NCBI GenBank assembly: GCA_900170005.1 | Contig: LT827128.1 | Coordinates: forward strand, 2,848,168-2,912,167 | From: Gordonibacter massiliensis (ex Traore et al. 2017) | Lineage (GTDB): Bacteria > Actinomycetota > Coriobacteriia > Coriobacteriales > Eggerthellaceae | Length of the DNA stretch: 64,000 nt | Reading direction: 5' to 3' | Part shown: in pieces, positions 15,139 through 22,368 of the stretch | How positions within the stretch are numbered: position 1 is the first letter of the stretch | How the letters are laid out: the number at the start of each line of letters is the position of its first letter | Translations under genes and position numbers: made by a program | The notes under the pieces: generated by a model | Database searches by the model: none | Told to the model about the DNA's origin: nothing | What the model saw: the letters and a program-made list of their open reading frames with translations, nothing else

Positions 15139-16209
15139 ATGAACGAATCCACGCGCGGCCTCGACCGCCGCACGTTTTTGACCGGCGCGGCCGCTTTGGG
15201 CGCCGCCGCGCTTTTGAGGCCGGCTCTGGCGTTCGCCGAGCCCACGGCGGCCGACAAGCTGGCCGAGGCCGATGCCGTCCAAGCGCGCATCGTGGACATG
15301 CAGGCGCAGCTGGACGTGGTCACCGAGCAGTACTACCGGGCGCTCGATGAGCACGCGTCCGCCCAACAGGCCGTCGCCGACGCGCAGGCGCGCATCGACG
15401 AGGCGAACGCGAAGATCGCCGGTTTGCAAGAGAAGCTGGGCAGCCGGGCGCGCAGCATGTACCGCACCGGGCAGTCCTCGGTCTTCGACTTCATCATGGG
15501 GGCTACGACGTTCGAGGAATTCGCCCAGAACTGGGACATCCTCGAAAGGCTGAACGACAACGACGCCGATCTCGTGCAGCAAACGAAGGATCTGCGCGCC
15601 GAGGTGGAGGACGCCAAGGCCGAGCTCGAGCGCCAGGAGCAGATCGCGGCTGAGAAGGCCGACGAGGCGCAGCGCATCAAGGAAGATGCCGAGCGTTCGG
15701 TGGCGGAACTGCAGGCGTTGCTGTCCCAGCTCGACGCCGAGGCCCAGGTTCTGCTGGAGAAGGAGCAGGAGGAGGCCCGCCAAGCCGAGATCGCCGCGGC
15801 CCGCTCGCGTTCCTACGGCTATTCGGGCGCGACGTCGCCCATACCTTCGCAGGGCTCGGTGGTGGACTACGCGCTCTCGCGCATCGGCTGTCCGTACGTG
15901 TGGGCCGCGGCCGGTCCGGACACCTTCGACTGTTCGGGCCTGGTGAGATGGGCGTACCTGCAGGTAGGCATATCGCTGCCGCACCAAACCGAGGCGCTGT
16001 ACAACGTGGCCAAGGCCCGCCTTCCCGTGTCGCAGGCGCAGCCTGGCGACGTGCTGTGGGTCGGCTACGGCGACGGTTACAACGGCCATGTGGGAATCGC
16101 CTGCAACGCGGGCGGCACCCATTACGTGCACGCGCCCACGTTCGGCGCCTACGTGCGCGACACCGACGACCTCAGCTGGGCCGGTTTCACGCACGCGCTG
16201 CGGTTCTAA
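15139..16209 (+). CDS. Tat-exported coiled-coil NlpC/P60 peptidoglycan hydrolase
   Basis: A 356-residue wall hydrolase. The N-terminus DRRTFLTGAAALGAAALLRP is a Tat signal with AFA at the cleavage site. Residues about 35-215 form a PcsB/CwlO-like coiled coil containing SMYRTGQSSVFDFIMGA. Residues about 235-356 are an NlpC/P60 domain: the catalytic cysteine is in FDCSGLVRWAY and the histidine in NGHVGIAC. It should cut peptide stems during cell separation, perhaps activated through its coiled coil by an FtsEX-like partner not seen here. GAGGGAGG precedes the ATG. Confidence 0.92.
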   Translation: MNESTRGLDRRTFLTGAAALGAAALLRPALAFAEPTAADKLAEADAVQARIVDMQAQLDVVTEQYYRALDEHASAQQAVADAQARIDEANAKIAGLQEKLGSRARSMYRTGQSSVFDFIMGATTFEEFAQNWDILERLNDNDADLVQQTKDLRAEVEDAKAELERQEQIAAEKADEAQRIKEDAERSVAELQALLSQLDAEAQVLLEKEQEEARQAEIAAARSRSYGYSGATSPIPSQGSVVDYALSRIGCPYVWAAAGPDTFDCSGLVRWAYLQVGISLPHQTEALYNVAKARLPVSQAQPGDVLWVGYGDGYNGHVGIACNAGGTHYVHAPTFGAYVRDTDDLSWAGFTHALRF

Positions 16210-16320
16210 CGTTCGAATTTGCACCCGCGTCGCGTGTTCCCGCGCCGTATGCGCCCATGTCGCGCGCCGCGTATCGTCCGCACCCGCGCCGCACACCACA
16301 AAACTTTTTGCATGGTCAAA

Positions 16321-16356
16321 CGCACCCGCGCCGTTTCGGCGCGGGTGCGCTATCAT
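16321..16356 (+). terminator. Perfect GC-rich hairpin abutting a -10 box
   Basis: CGCACCCGCGCCG (16321-16333) and CGGCGCGGGTGCG (16337-16349) are perfect arms around TTT. The -10-like TATCAT (16351-16356) follows at once. It may end the NlpC transcript and restrict RNA polymerase at the next promoter. No T-run is present. Confidence 0.5.
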
Positions 16357-16401
16357 GGGGTCTGCGCTTTCCAAGGCGCCCCGCTATCGAAGGAGTTTTT
16401 C

Positions 16402-16962
16402 ATGTCAACGTTGTTCGTGAACGCCTGCATGCGCGGCGAGGATTCCCGCACGCTCGCGCTCTGTCGTGAATACCTGCAGGGTAAAGAGGACGTCGTCGAA
16501 GTCGATCTGGCCGCGCTCGACCTCAAGCCGTTCAACGCGCAGATGGTTGCGTACCGCACCGAGAAGCAGAAGGCCCGAGCATGGGACGACCCCGTGTTCG
16601 ACCTGGCGCACCAGTTCGCCGAAGCGGACGAGATCGTGGTGGGCGCGCCCTACTGGGATCTGTCGTTCCCGGCGGCGCTCAAGGTGTACATGGAGCATGT
16701 GAGCGTGTGCGATATCGCGTTCCACTACACCGAGGATGCGCGCTGCGAGGGCATCTGCAAGGCGAATCGCCTCACGTACATCGCGTCGTGCGGCGGCTTC
16801 GTGGAGGGCGCGAACTTCGGCTACGAGTACTTCTGCGGCATCGCGAAGATGTTCGGCATTCCCGAAACGCGCTTCGTGGCCGCCGAGGGATTGGACATCG
16901 TGGGCATCGACGTGGAAGCGCAGATGGACAAGGCCCGCGCGCAGATCGCCGCGCTCGATTAG
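16402..16962 (+). CDS. NAD(P)H-dependent FMN oxidoreductase (Flavodoxin_2 type)
   Basis: A 186-residue flavodoxin-fold protein resembling AzoR/NQO-type quinone reductases. The N-terminal MSTLFVNACMRGEDSRTLAL is the phosphate-binding strand-loop; VVGAPYWDLSFPAALKVYME at about residue 75 is the family-typical W-N/D-x-x-x-P block; YIASCGGF would touch the flavin ring. It likely reduces quinones, azo or nitro compounds. AAGGAG lies six bases before the ATG. The HD-domain gene follows after three bases, so the pair is co-transcribed. Confidence 0.82.
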   Translation: MSTLFVNACMRGEDSRTLALCREYLQGKEDVVEVDLAALDLKPFNAQMVAYRTEKQKARAWDDPVFDLAHQFAEADEIVVGAPYWDLSFPAALKVYMEHVSVCDIAFHYTEDARCEGICKANRLTYIASCGGFVEGANFGYEYFCGIAKMFGIPETRFVAAEGLDIVGIDVEAQMDKARAQIAALD

Positions 16963-16965
16963 ACC

Positions 16966-18342
16966 ATGACATCCGCCGCGCACGACGCAGGAGGGCTCGT
17001 GGAGGCTTCGCCTCCGCGTCTGGATCATCCGGTGAGGCTGGCCGATTACCTGGGCACGTCCGAGGTGGCCATCATGATACAGCGCGCGCTCAACGGCGTC
17101 GACCCGCGTCTCGTGGACCATGGGCTGCGGGTGGGCATGCTGTTGGACGCCATGCTCGAGGCGGCGGGGTGGCCGCAGGGCAAGCGGCGACGCGACGCGT
17201 ACCTGGTGGCCCTCATGCACGACATCGGCGCCTACCGCACCGAGGAGATCGACCGGCTCGTCGAGTTCGAAACGGACAACGTGTGGGAGCACTCGTTCTA
17301 CGGCTACCTGTTCTTCAAGGAGCTTTCACCGTTGGCCGAGTACGCCGAGGTGGTGCTGTACCACCATATGCCCTTCGCGCTGTTCACCGATCAGGAGGCG
17401 AGCGTCTGCTTCCTCGCGCAGGCGCTGCACGTGGCCGATCGGATCGACGTGCTGCTTCTGGAGCATCCGCAAGCCGACGCCTCCGCCATGGAGCGCCTGA
17501 TCGAGCAGGCTCCGGCCGGTCAGTTCTCGCCCGACGCGACCGCGCTGTTCTTCGAGGCCGAGCGTCGCCAGGGGTTGTTGGACGCGTTGCGCCGCGGCAT
17601 CGATCGCGACGAGGCCATTCGTCGCGCCGCCGACGCCGCCGAGCCCGATGCGGCTGCCGCCTTCCTCGACACGCTCGTGCACGTCATCGATTTTCGCAGC
17701 CGGCATACCGTCACCCATACCGTCACCACCGCTTGGGTTGCCTACGAGTTGGCGAGCCGCCTGATGGGGGACGAGGGCGAGGCCGGTCGCGTGTACTGCG
17801 GCGCGCTGCTGCACGACTTGGGCAAGATCGGCATCCCGCTCGGCATTTTGGAGAAGCCGGGGCGCTTGGACGCCGACGAGGTGGCCGTCATGCGCACGCA
17901 CGTGAGCTTGACGGAATCCATCGTCGAAGGTTGCGTGGCCGACGACATCGCCTTGGCGGCGGCGCGGCACCACGAGAAGCTCGACGGCTCCGGCTACCCG
18001 CGCGGGCTCGTCGCCGCCGACCTGCGGCAGGCCGATCGTATCATCGCGGTGGCCGACATCGTGAGCGCGCTCGTGGGCACGCGCAGCTACAAAGAGGCGT
18101 ATCCCAAGGAGAGGGTGCTCGAACTGCTGGCCGATCAGCGCGACCGCGGGCTCATCGACGCGGCGGTCGTCGAGGTCATGGAACGCGACTACGACGACAT
18201 CATGCGCGTGGTGCGGCGGGCGTGCCTGCCGGTGGCGGCACTGTACCGGCGCGTGCAGGACGAGTACGTTTGGCTGCTGGGCCAACTGGCGCAGGCGCGC
18301 GGCGAAGAGCCTCTGGCGGGAGTTGAGCCGCCGATCGTCTGA
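16966..18342 (+). CDS. Tandem HD / HD-GYP domain phosphohydrolase
   Basis: A 458-residue cytoplasmic protein with two HD domains. The first (about residues 50-170) has ALMHDIGAY, WEHSFYGY and YHHMP. The second (about 240-400) has HTVTHT, LLHDLGKIGIP and ARHHEKLDGSGYPRGL, a good match to the HD-GYP triad, followed by ADIVSAL. HD-GYP proteins hydrolyse cyclic di-GMP to GMP. No sensor domain is attached, so input may come through the first HD domain. A GTG at 16999 with AGGAGG just upstream is an equally possible start; the ATG at 16966 would rely on coupling to the preceding gene. Confidence 0.85.
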   Translation: MTSAAHDAGGLVEASPPRLDHPVRLADYLGTSEVAIMIQRALNGVDPRLVDHGLRVGMLLDAMLEAAGWPQGKRRRDAYLVALMHDIGAYRTEEIDRLVEFETDNVWEHSFYGYLFFKELSPLAEYAEVVLYHHMPFALFTDQEASVCFLAQALHVADRIDVLLLEHPQADASAMERLIEQAPAGQFSPDATALFFEAERRQGLLDALRRGIDRDEAIRRAADAAEPDAAAAFLDTLVHVIDFRSRHTVTHTVTTAWVAYELASRLMGDEGEAGRVYCGALLHDLGKIGIPLGILEKPGRLDADEVAVMRTHVSLTESIVEGCVADDIALAAARHHEKLDGSGYPRGLVAADLRQADRIIAVADIVSALVGTRSYKEAYPKERVLELLADQRDRGLIDAAVVEVMERDYDDIMRVVRRACLPVAALYRRVQDEYVWLLGQLAQARGEEPLAGVEPPIV

Positions 18343-18408
18343 GCGTCGAGGTGCGCTCGCTTCCTCCGGCACGATAATGGCGGCCAGAGGAAGGGGAGGA
18401 ACAAGGAT

Positions 18409-18966
18409 ATGAAACGCTTGCTTTTGGTCGTTGACTTCCAAAACGACTTCGTGGACGGCGCGCTGGGTTTTCCGGGCGCCGAGAAACTGGAAAAACCCAT
18501 CGCCGAGAAGATCGCCGCGTACCGAGCTGCCGGCGACGACGTGGCGTTCACGTTCGACACGCACCATCGCGATTATTTGGACACGCAAGAGGGCAAAAAC
18601 CTGCCGGTCGAGCACTGCCTGGAAGGCACGCCCGGACACGATCTGTACGGCGAGGTGGCTTCGCTCATGCGCGATTCCGACACGGTGTTCTACAAGCCGG
18701 CGTTCGGCTCGGCGGCGTTCTTCGAGCGTTGCCGCCAGTCGCAGCGCGCCGCCGACGAGGTGAACAAGCTGCCGTTCGAGAGCATCGAGATCGTGGGCTT
18801 GGTGTCGAACATCTGCATCATATCGAATGCCGTGCTGGCGAAGACCGCTTGCCCCGAAGTGCCGATCATCGTGGACGCGGCCTGCACCGCCTCGTTCGAC
18901 CCGGAGCTTCACGAAAAGGCCCTCGACGTCATGGAGGGCCTGCAGATACAGGTGATCAACCGGTAG
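18409..18966 (+). CDS. Isochorismatase-like cysteine hydrolase (nicotinamidase-type)
   Basis: A 185-residue protein of the isochorismatase superfamily. The catalytic triad is visible as Asp9 (VVDFQNDF), Lys96 (FYKPAFGS) and Cys136 (SNICIIS). Asp50, His52 and His69 (TFDTHH; VEHC) match a nicotinamidase metal site. Nicotinamide to nicotinate in NAD salvage is therefore the best guess, but other amidases share this pattern. AAGG precedes the ATG. It is monocistronic, with repeats downstream. Confidence 0.85.
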   Translation: MKRLLLVVDFQNDFVDGALGFPGAEKLEKPIAEKIAAYRAAGDDVAFTFDTHHRDYLDTQEGKNLPVEHCLEGTPGHDLYGEVASLMRDSDTVFYKPAFGSAAFFERCRQSQRAADEVNKLPFESIEIVGLVSNICIISNAVLAKTACPEVPIIVDAACTASFDPELHEKALDVMEGLQIQVINR

Positions 18967-19152
18967 CGGTGCGCGACGCTCCGCCCGAAGTCGCCCTGCG
19001 GCCTCTTGTCGCTTTGGGCGCTCGATGCCCTCTTTCTTGTCGGCTTAAAGGCGAGCGCGGCCGAGTCGAAGGGTTTCCGTGCAGCTCGGGCTTCCCTCGC
19101 CGCCGCTTCCCCTCCTCTTTCAAGCTCCGTGCCGCATCCCGACCTTCCTCCA
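18967..19152. other. Non-coding gap before repeats
   Basis: About 190 bases after the hydrolase gene. I see no gene, clear terminator or promoter. Confidence 0.4.
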
Positions 19153-19463
19153 TGTTAAACCAGCATCGACGTGCGCTCGGTCAGGTTGTCGCCCTGAGCA
19201 CCGGCCAGGTTGCCATCCTGAGCGGAGGCCAGGTTGTCATCCTGAGCGGAGGCGGCGAAAGCCGCCGGAGCCGAAGGATCCCGTGTGGTGCCAACCGAAA
19301 ACGCTACGGCTGCCGCCGCGCGGGATCCTTCGCCCCCGCTCCGCGGGGCCTCCCTGCGCCCGCTTTGCGTGCCCGGGGTTCGACGGTCCGCCGGACCGTC
19401 GAATGCTCCGCTCTCTCAGGATGACAACGCGCTGGCTCGCGTATTGTCAACGGTGGTTTGACA
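19153..19463. repeat. CATCCTGAGC element with TGTTAAACCA-type ends, copy 2
   Basis: Begins TGTTAAACCAGC and ends GTGGTTTGACA, imperfect inverted ends. Inside are three tandem 24-base units (19182-19205, 19206-19229, 19230-19253), each starting CAGGTTG and ending with CTGAGC plus a GC tail. Inverted GAAGGATCCCG/CGGGATCCTTCG arms follow, then a closing CTCAGGATGACAACGCGCTGG. The ends and the last block match 42692-42824. No ORF is present. Confidence 0.72.
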
Positions 19464-19480
19464 GAGAGCGACCTTCGTTC

Positions 19481-19632
19481 GGTGCAAAAATCACCGATGT
19501 CCCCCGCGTTTCGGGTCGAAAGGGCCCTTGCGGCGGGCCGTTGGTCACCTTTGGCGGACGTTTGCCCAGCTCGCGCGTTTCGAGGTGCGGCCGTAAGCTA
19601 CGGCAAATGGGGGCGTCGGTGATTTTTGCACC
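19481..19632. repeat. 152-bp element with AAAAATCACCGA inverted ends, copy B
   Basis: The left end GGTGCAAAAATCACCGA (19481-19497) and right end TCGGTGATTTTTGCACC (19616-19632) are perfect inverted repeats. The ends match copy A at 6940-7100, and both contain GGCGGACG near the middle, but the interiors otherwise differ. From 19633 to 19885 I see no intact gene, only GC-rich sequence with a CCCCGGGCGG-rich hairpin. Confidence 0.75.
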
Positions 19633-19885
19633 GAGGAGCCTCGCGCGCGTGCGCGAGCGGTTCGGCAAGCCGGCGCGCGCGTTCGCATCGGCGATATCCG
19701 AGGGGGCTCGCGCGCGAGCGGGCCCCCCGGGCGGTCCGGAGCCCCGCCCGGGGCGGAGAGGCTGTCATTCGCTCTGTTTGCCATGGTGACAATGAAGGAA
19801 AAAGGCGCCGTCAGGTTCGCACCCCTGATTTCATGCGGGGATGCGTTTCCGGGACAGACGATTCGATAGATAGACGGTTGCCGAC

Positions 19886-20047
19886 ATGGAGGCATCGGGG
19901 GAGAAGCCGCCGGTTCCCCTTGCAGGCAAAAACTATTCGGGCAAATTTCAAGTGCGCATACCGCCCGAGTTGCACCGGAGGTTGGCCATCGAGGCTGCTG
20001 AGGAGCGGGTTTCGCTTAACAGGTTGGTGACAACGCGCCTTGCCTGA
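19886..20047 (+). pseudogene. HicB-like antitoxin remnant
   Basis: A 53-codon frame starting MEASGEKPPVPLAG and continuing YSGKFQVRIPPELHRRLAIE then RVSLNRLVTTRLA. This is the C-terminal ribbon-helix-helix segment of HicB-type antitoxins. The N-terminal half is missing from this frame, a TAG lies just upstream, and no HicA toxin gene is nearby. In another frame just before it, PDFMRGCVSG resembles the middle of HicB. The likeliest reading is a decayed, frameshifted hicB. A functional small repressor cannot be excluded. Confidence 0.6.
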
Positions 20048-20056
20048 CGGCAGCGT

Positions 20057-20085
20057 TTGCTTTCAAGGTGGGACACGCGTATATT
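20057..20085 (+). promoter_or_regulatory. Probable promoter of the acetylene-hydratase-like gene
   Basis: TTGCTT (20057-20062), a 17-base spacer and TATATT (20080-20085). It lies 51 bases before the start codon. A small TTGC/GCAA inverted repeat follows in the leader. Confidence 0.5.
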
Positions 20086-20135
20086 CTGCCCATCAGGGGG
20101 TTGCGTTGACGAGATGCAACTCGTAAGGGGGAGTT

Positions 20136-22283
20136 ATGGAAACCAAGTACGCGACCTGCGTGTTCTGCGACGGTCAATGCGCCGTCAAGGCCGAAATCGA
20201 GGGGGATCGCATGCGCGTGCTCCCCGCCAACCCGGATTTCCCCGCCCTGTGCTCCAAGGCGACTATGATCGACGAGTATCGGCTGCATCCGGATCGCGTG
20301 ACCGTTCCGCTGAAGAACGTGGGCGCGCGCGGCGAAGCGCAATGGCAAGGAACGACCTGGGACCAGGCGCTCGACGAGATTGCCGAACGGCTGCAAGCGG
20401 TGGTGGACGCGCACGGCCCCGAGGCCGTGGCGTTCGCGGAGATGCCGCTCAACGTCGGCGTCGGCGGCGTCACGCGGCGGTTTATGAACTGCCTGGGCAC
20501 GCCCAACTACACGGCACCCACGCAGTTGTGCATGGGCAACACCGCGCAGGTGAACCGGGCGACGTACGGATGGTTCGTCTCCTCCGACTGGGAGCAGACC
20601 GATTGCATCGTCTACTTCGGGCAAGATCGCGATGGCGAGCGCTGGCCCGGCGAGTTTCTGGCGCTGAAGGCCGCGCTCGAGCGTGGAGCGGTGCTCATCG
20701 AAGTCGACCCGCGCGAGACGGCCACGGCTAAGTTGGCCGATTACCATCTACGCATCCGCTACGGCACCGATGCGGCGCTCATGTTGGGATGGATTAACGT
20801 CATCATCGCCGAGAATCTGTACGACCGCGCTTTCGTCGAAAGCTCGTGCATCGGCTTCGACGAGCTGGTCGAACGGGTGGCGGAGTACCCGCCCGAGCGT
20901 GTGGCCGAGCTGTGCGGGATCGATGCCGAACTCGTCCGCGAAACGGCTCGCGTGTACGCGCGGGCGCAGGCGGCCATCATCCCATGGGGCGTGGTGGGCG
21001 ACATGCAGCGCAACTCCACGTCCATGGTGCGCTGTCAATGCATTCTGCGTGCCATCTGCGGTTTCCTGAACAAGAGCGAGACGGTGTTCGGCCCGTCGCT
21101 GGGCGGTGTGACCAACGCCCAGCTGGCGGCGTTCGACCTTCTGCCACCCGAGAAACGCGCTTTGCAGCTGGGCGTGGACACGCATCCGCTGCTCACGTTC
21201 AAGGCGTCGAACCTCTACCGTTCCGCGCTCGAGCGCGAAGGCGTGCCCTACGAGCCCGACATCTTGGGCGAGTCGTGCGCCTGCGATCCCGCCACGCTGT
21301 TCGCCGCCATGCGCGGCGAGGGTCCGTACCCGGTCAAAGCCGTCTTCTGCGTGGCGAACAACACGGTCATGAGCTACGCGAACCAACCGGGCATCGTGGA
21401 CGCGTTCATGAACCAGGACCTCGTGGTGGCCTTCGAGCACTGGATGACGCCTACGGCCCAGCTGTCCGACTACGTGCTGCCAGGCGACATGTGGGCCGAG
21501 CGCGACGTGCTGGGGCCGCAGTTCGACGTGGCGCCCGTGTTCTCGTGCGGCCAGGCGTTCCGCGAGCCGGTGGGCGAATGCAAGAACTGGTACTACGTGG
21601 TGAAGGGCCTGGCCGACCGTCTGGGCTTCGCCGAGCATTTTCCGTGGGCCGACGAGCACGAGCTGTACGACTTCCGGCTGGCGCCGCTCGGGCTCACGTG
21701 GGACGAGCTGGCAGCGCAGGGTAAGACGATGACCAAGCCGGTGGCGCTCGGCCGGTTCGTCACGCCGTCCGGCAAGGTGGAGCTGGCAAGCTCCGTGCTG
21801 GCCGATCTGGGCTTCGACCCGCTGCCCTCCTACGAGGAGCCGACCGATCCCGGGTGCGAAGGCCGCACGGACGCGTTCCCGTATACGATATTCGCCGGCT
21901 TCCGCGAACGCTCGTCGTACAACACGAACCTGCACCAGATGGAGTCCCTGCGGGCGCGGCAACCCGAGCCGCAGTTCTTCATCAACCCGGCCGATGCGGC
22001 CGGCGAGGGAGTGTCCGACGGCGTGTGGTGCGTGGTGGAAACGACGTACGGCCAGGTGGAGCTGCTATCCAAGCTGGACGAGGCGCAGCCGGCGGGCACG
22101 TTGCGCGTGCCGCACGGCTGGTGGAAGCCCGAAACGGCTCAAGGCGTCGCGGTGGGGTTGAGCTCCGCCAACCTGCACAACGACGGCATGCTGTTCCCCG
22201 ACGCGGACTGGAACCTCGACCCCTCCCAAGGCGTGCCCAACCTGCGCGGCGGCATCCACGCCCGCGTGCGCGTGAAGGAGTGA
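20136..22283 (+). CDS. Acetylene-hydratase-like molybdopterin (W/Mo) enzyme
   Basis: A 715-residue DMSO-reductase-superfamily enzyme without Tat or other signal, so cytoplasmic, and without partner subunits. The [4Fe-4S] ligands are Cys8, Cys11, Cys15 and Cys39. Asp12 directly follows Cys11, the position of the catalytic Asp13 of Pelobacter acetylenicus acetylene hydratase. Cys132 in TQLCMGNTA fits its metal-binding cysteine. Trp170, Trp284 (IIPWGVVGDMQ) and Trp453 (GDMWAERD) sit where that enzyme has active-site tryptophans. The C-terminus (DWNLDPSQGVPNLRGGI) also resembles it as I remember the sequence. A non-redox hydratase or transhydroxylase-type reaction is inferred; the substrate is unknown. 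AAGGGGGAG precedes the ATG. Confidence 0.8.
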   Translation: METKYATCVFCDGQCAVKAEIEGDRMRVLPANPDFPALCSKATMIDEYRLHPDRVTVPLKNVGARGEAQWQGTTWDQALDEIAERLQAVVDAHGPEAVAFAEMPLNVGVGGVTRRFMNCLGTPNYTAPTQLCMGNTAQVNRATYGWFVSSDWEQTDCIVYFGQDRDGERWPGEFLALKAALERGAVLIEVDPRETATAKLADYHLRIRYGTDAALMLGWINVIIAENLYDRAFVESSCIGFDELVERVAEYPPERVAELCGIDAELVRETARVYARAQAAIIPWGVVGDMQRNSTSMVRCQCILRAICGFLNKSETVFGPSLGGVTNAQLAAFDLLPPEKRALQLGVDTHPLLTFKASNLYRSALEREGVPYEPDILGESCACDPATLFAAMRGEGPYPVKAVFCVANNTVMSYANQPGIVDAFMNQDLVVAFEHWMTPTAQLSDYVLPGDMWAERDVLGPQFDVAPVFSCGQAFREPVGECKNWYYVVKGLADRLGFAEHFPWADEHELYDFRLAPLGLTWDELAAQGKTMTKPVALGRFVTPSGKVELASSVLADLGFDPLPSYEEPTDPGCEGRTDAFPYTIFAGFRERSSYNTNLHQMESLRARQPEPQFFINPADAAGEGVSDGVWCVVETTYGQVELLSKLDEAQPAGTLRVPHGWWKPETAQGVAVGLSSANLHNDGMLFPDADWNLDPSQGVPNLRGGIHARVRVKE

Positions 22284-22368
22284 GAACGGACGTACCGCAC
22301 CGAGAGGACAGCGGCCTGCCCCTACGGAGATTTAGCGACAGCAGCCCGACCTGCAGGCCACCATACGT

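Noticed and set aside
17326-18912. A 528-codon minus-strand frame across the HD-GYP and isochorismatase genes
   Set aside because: Both genes beneath it carry clear catalytic motifs; the antisense product has none and spans two genes.
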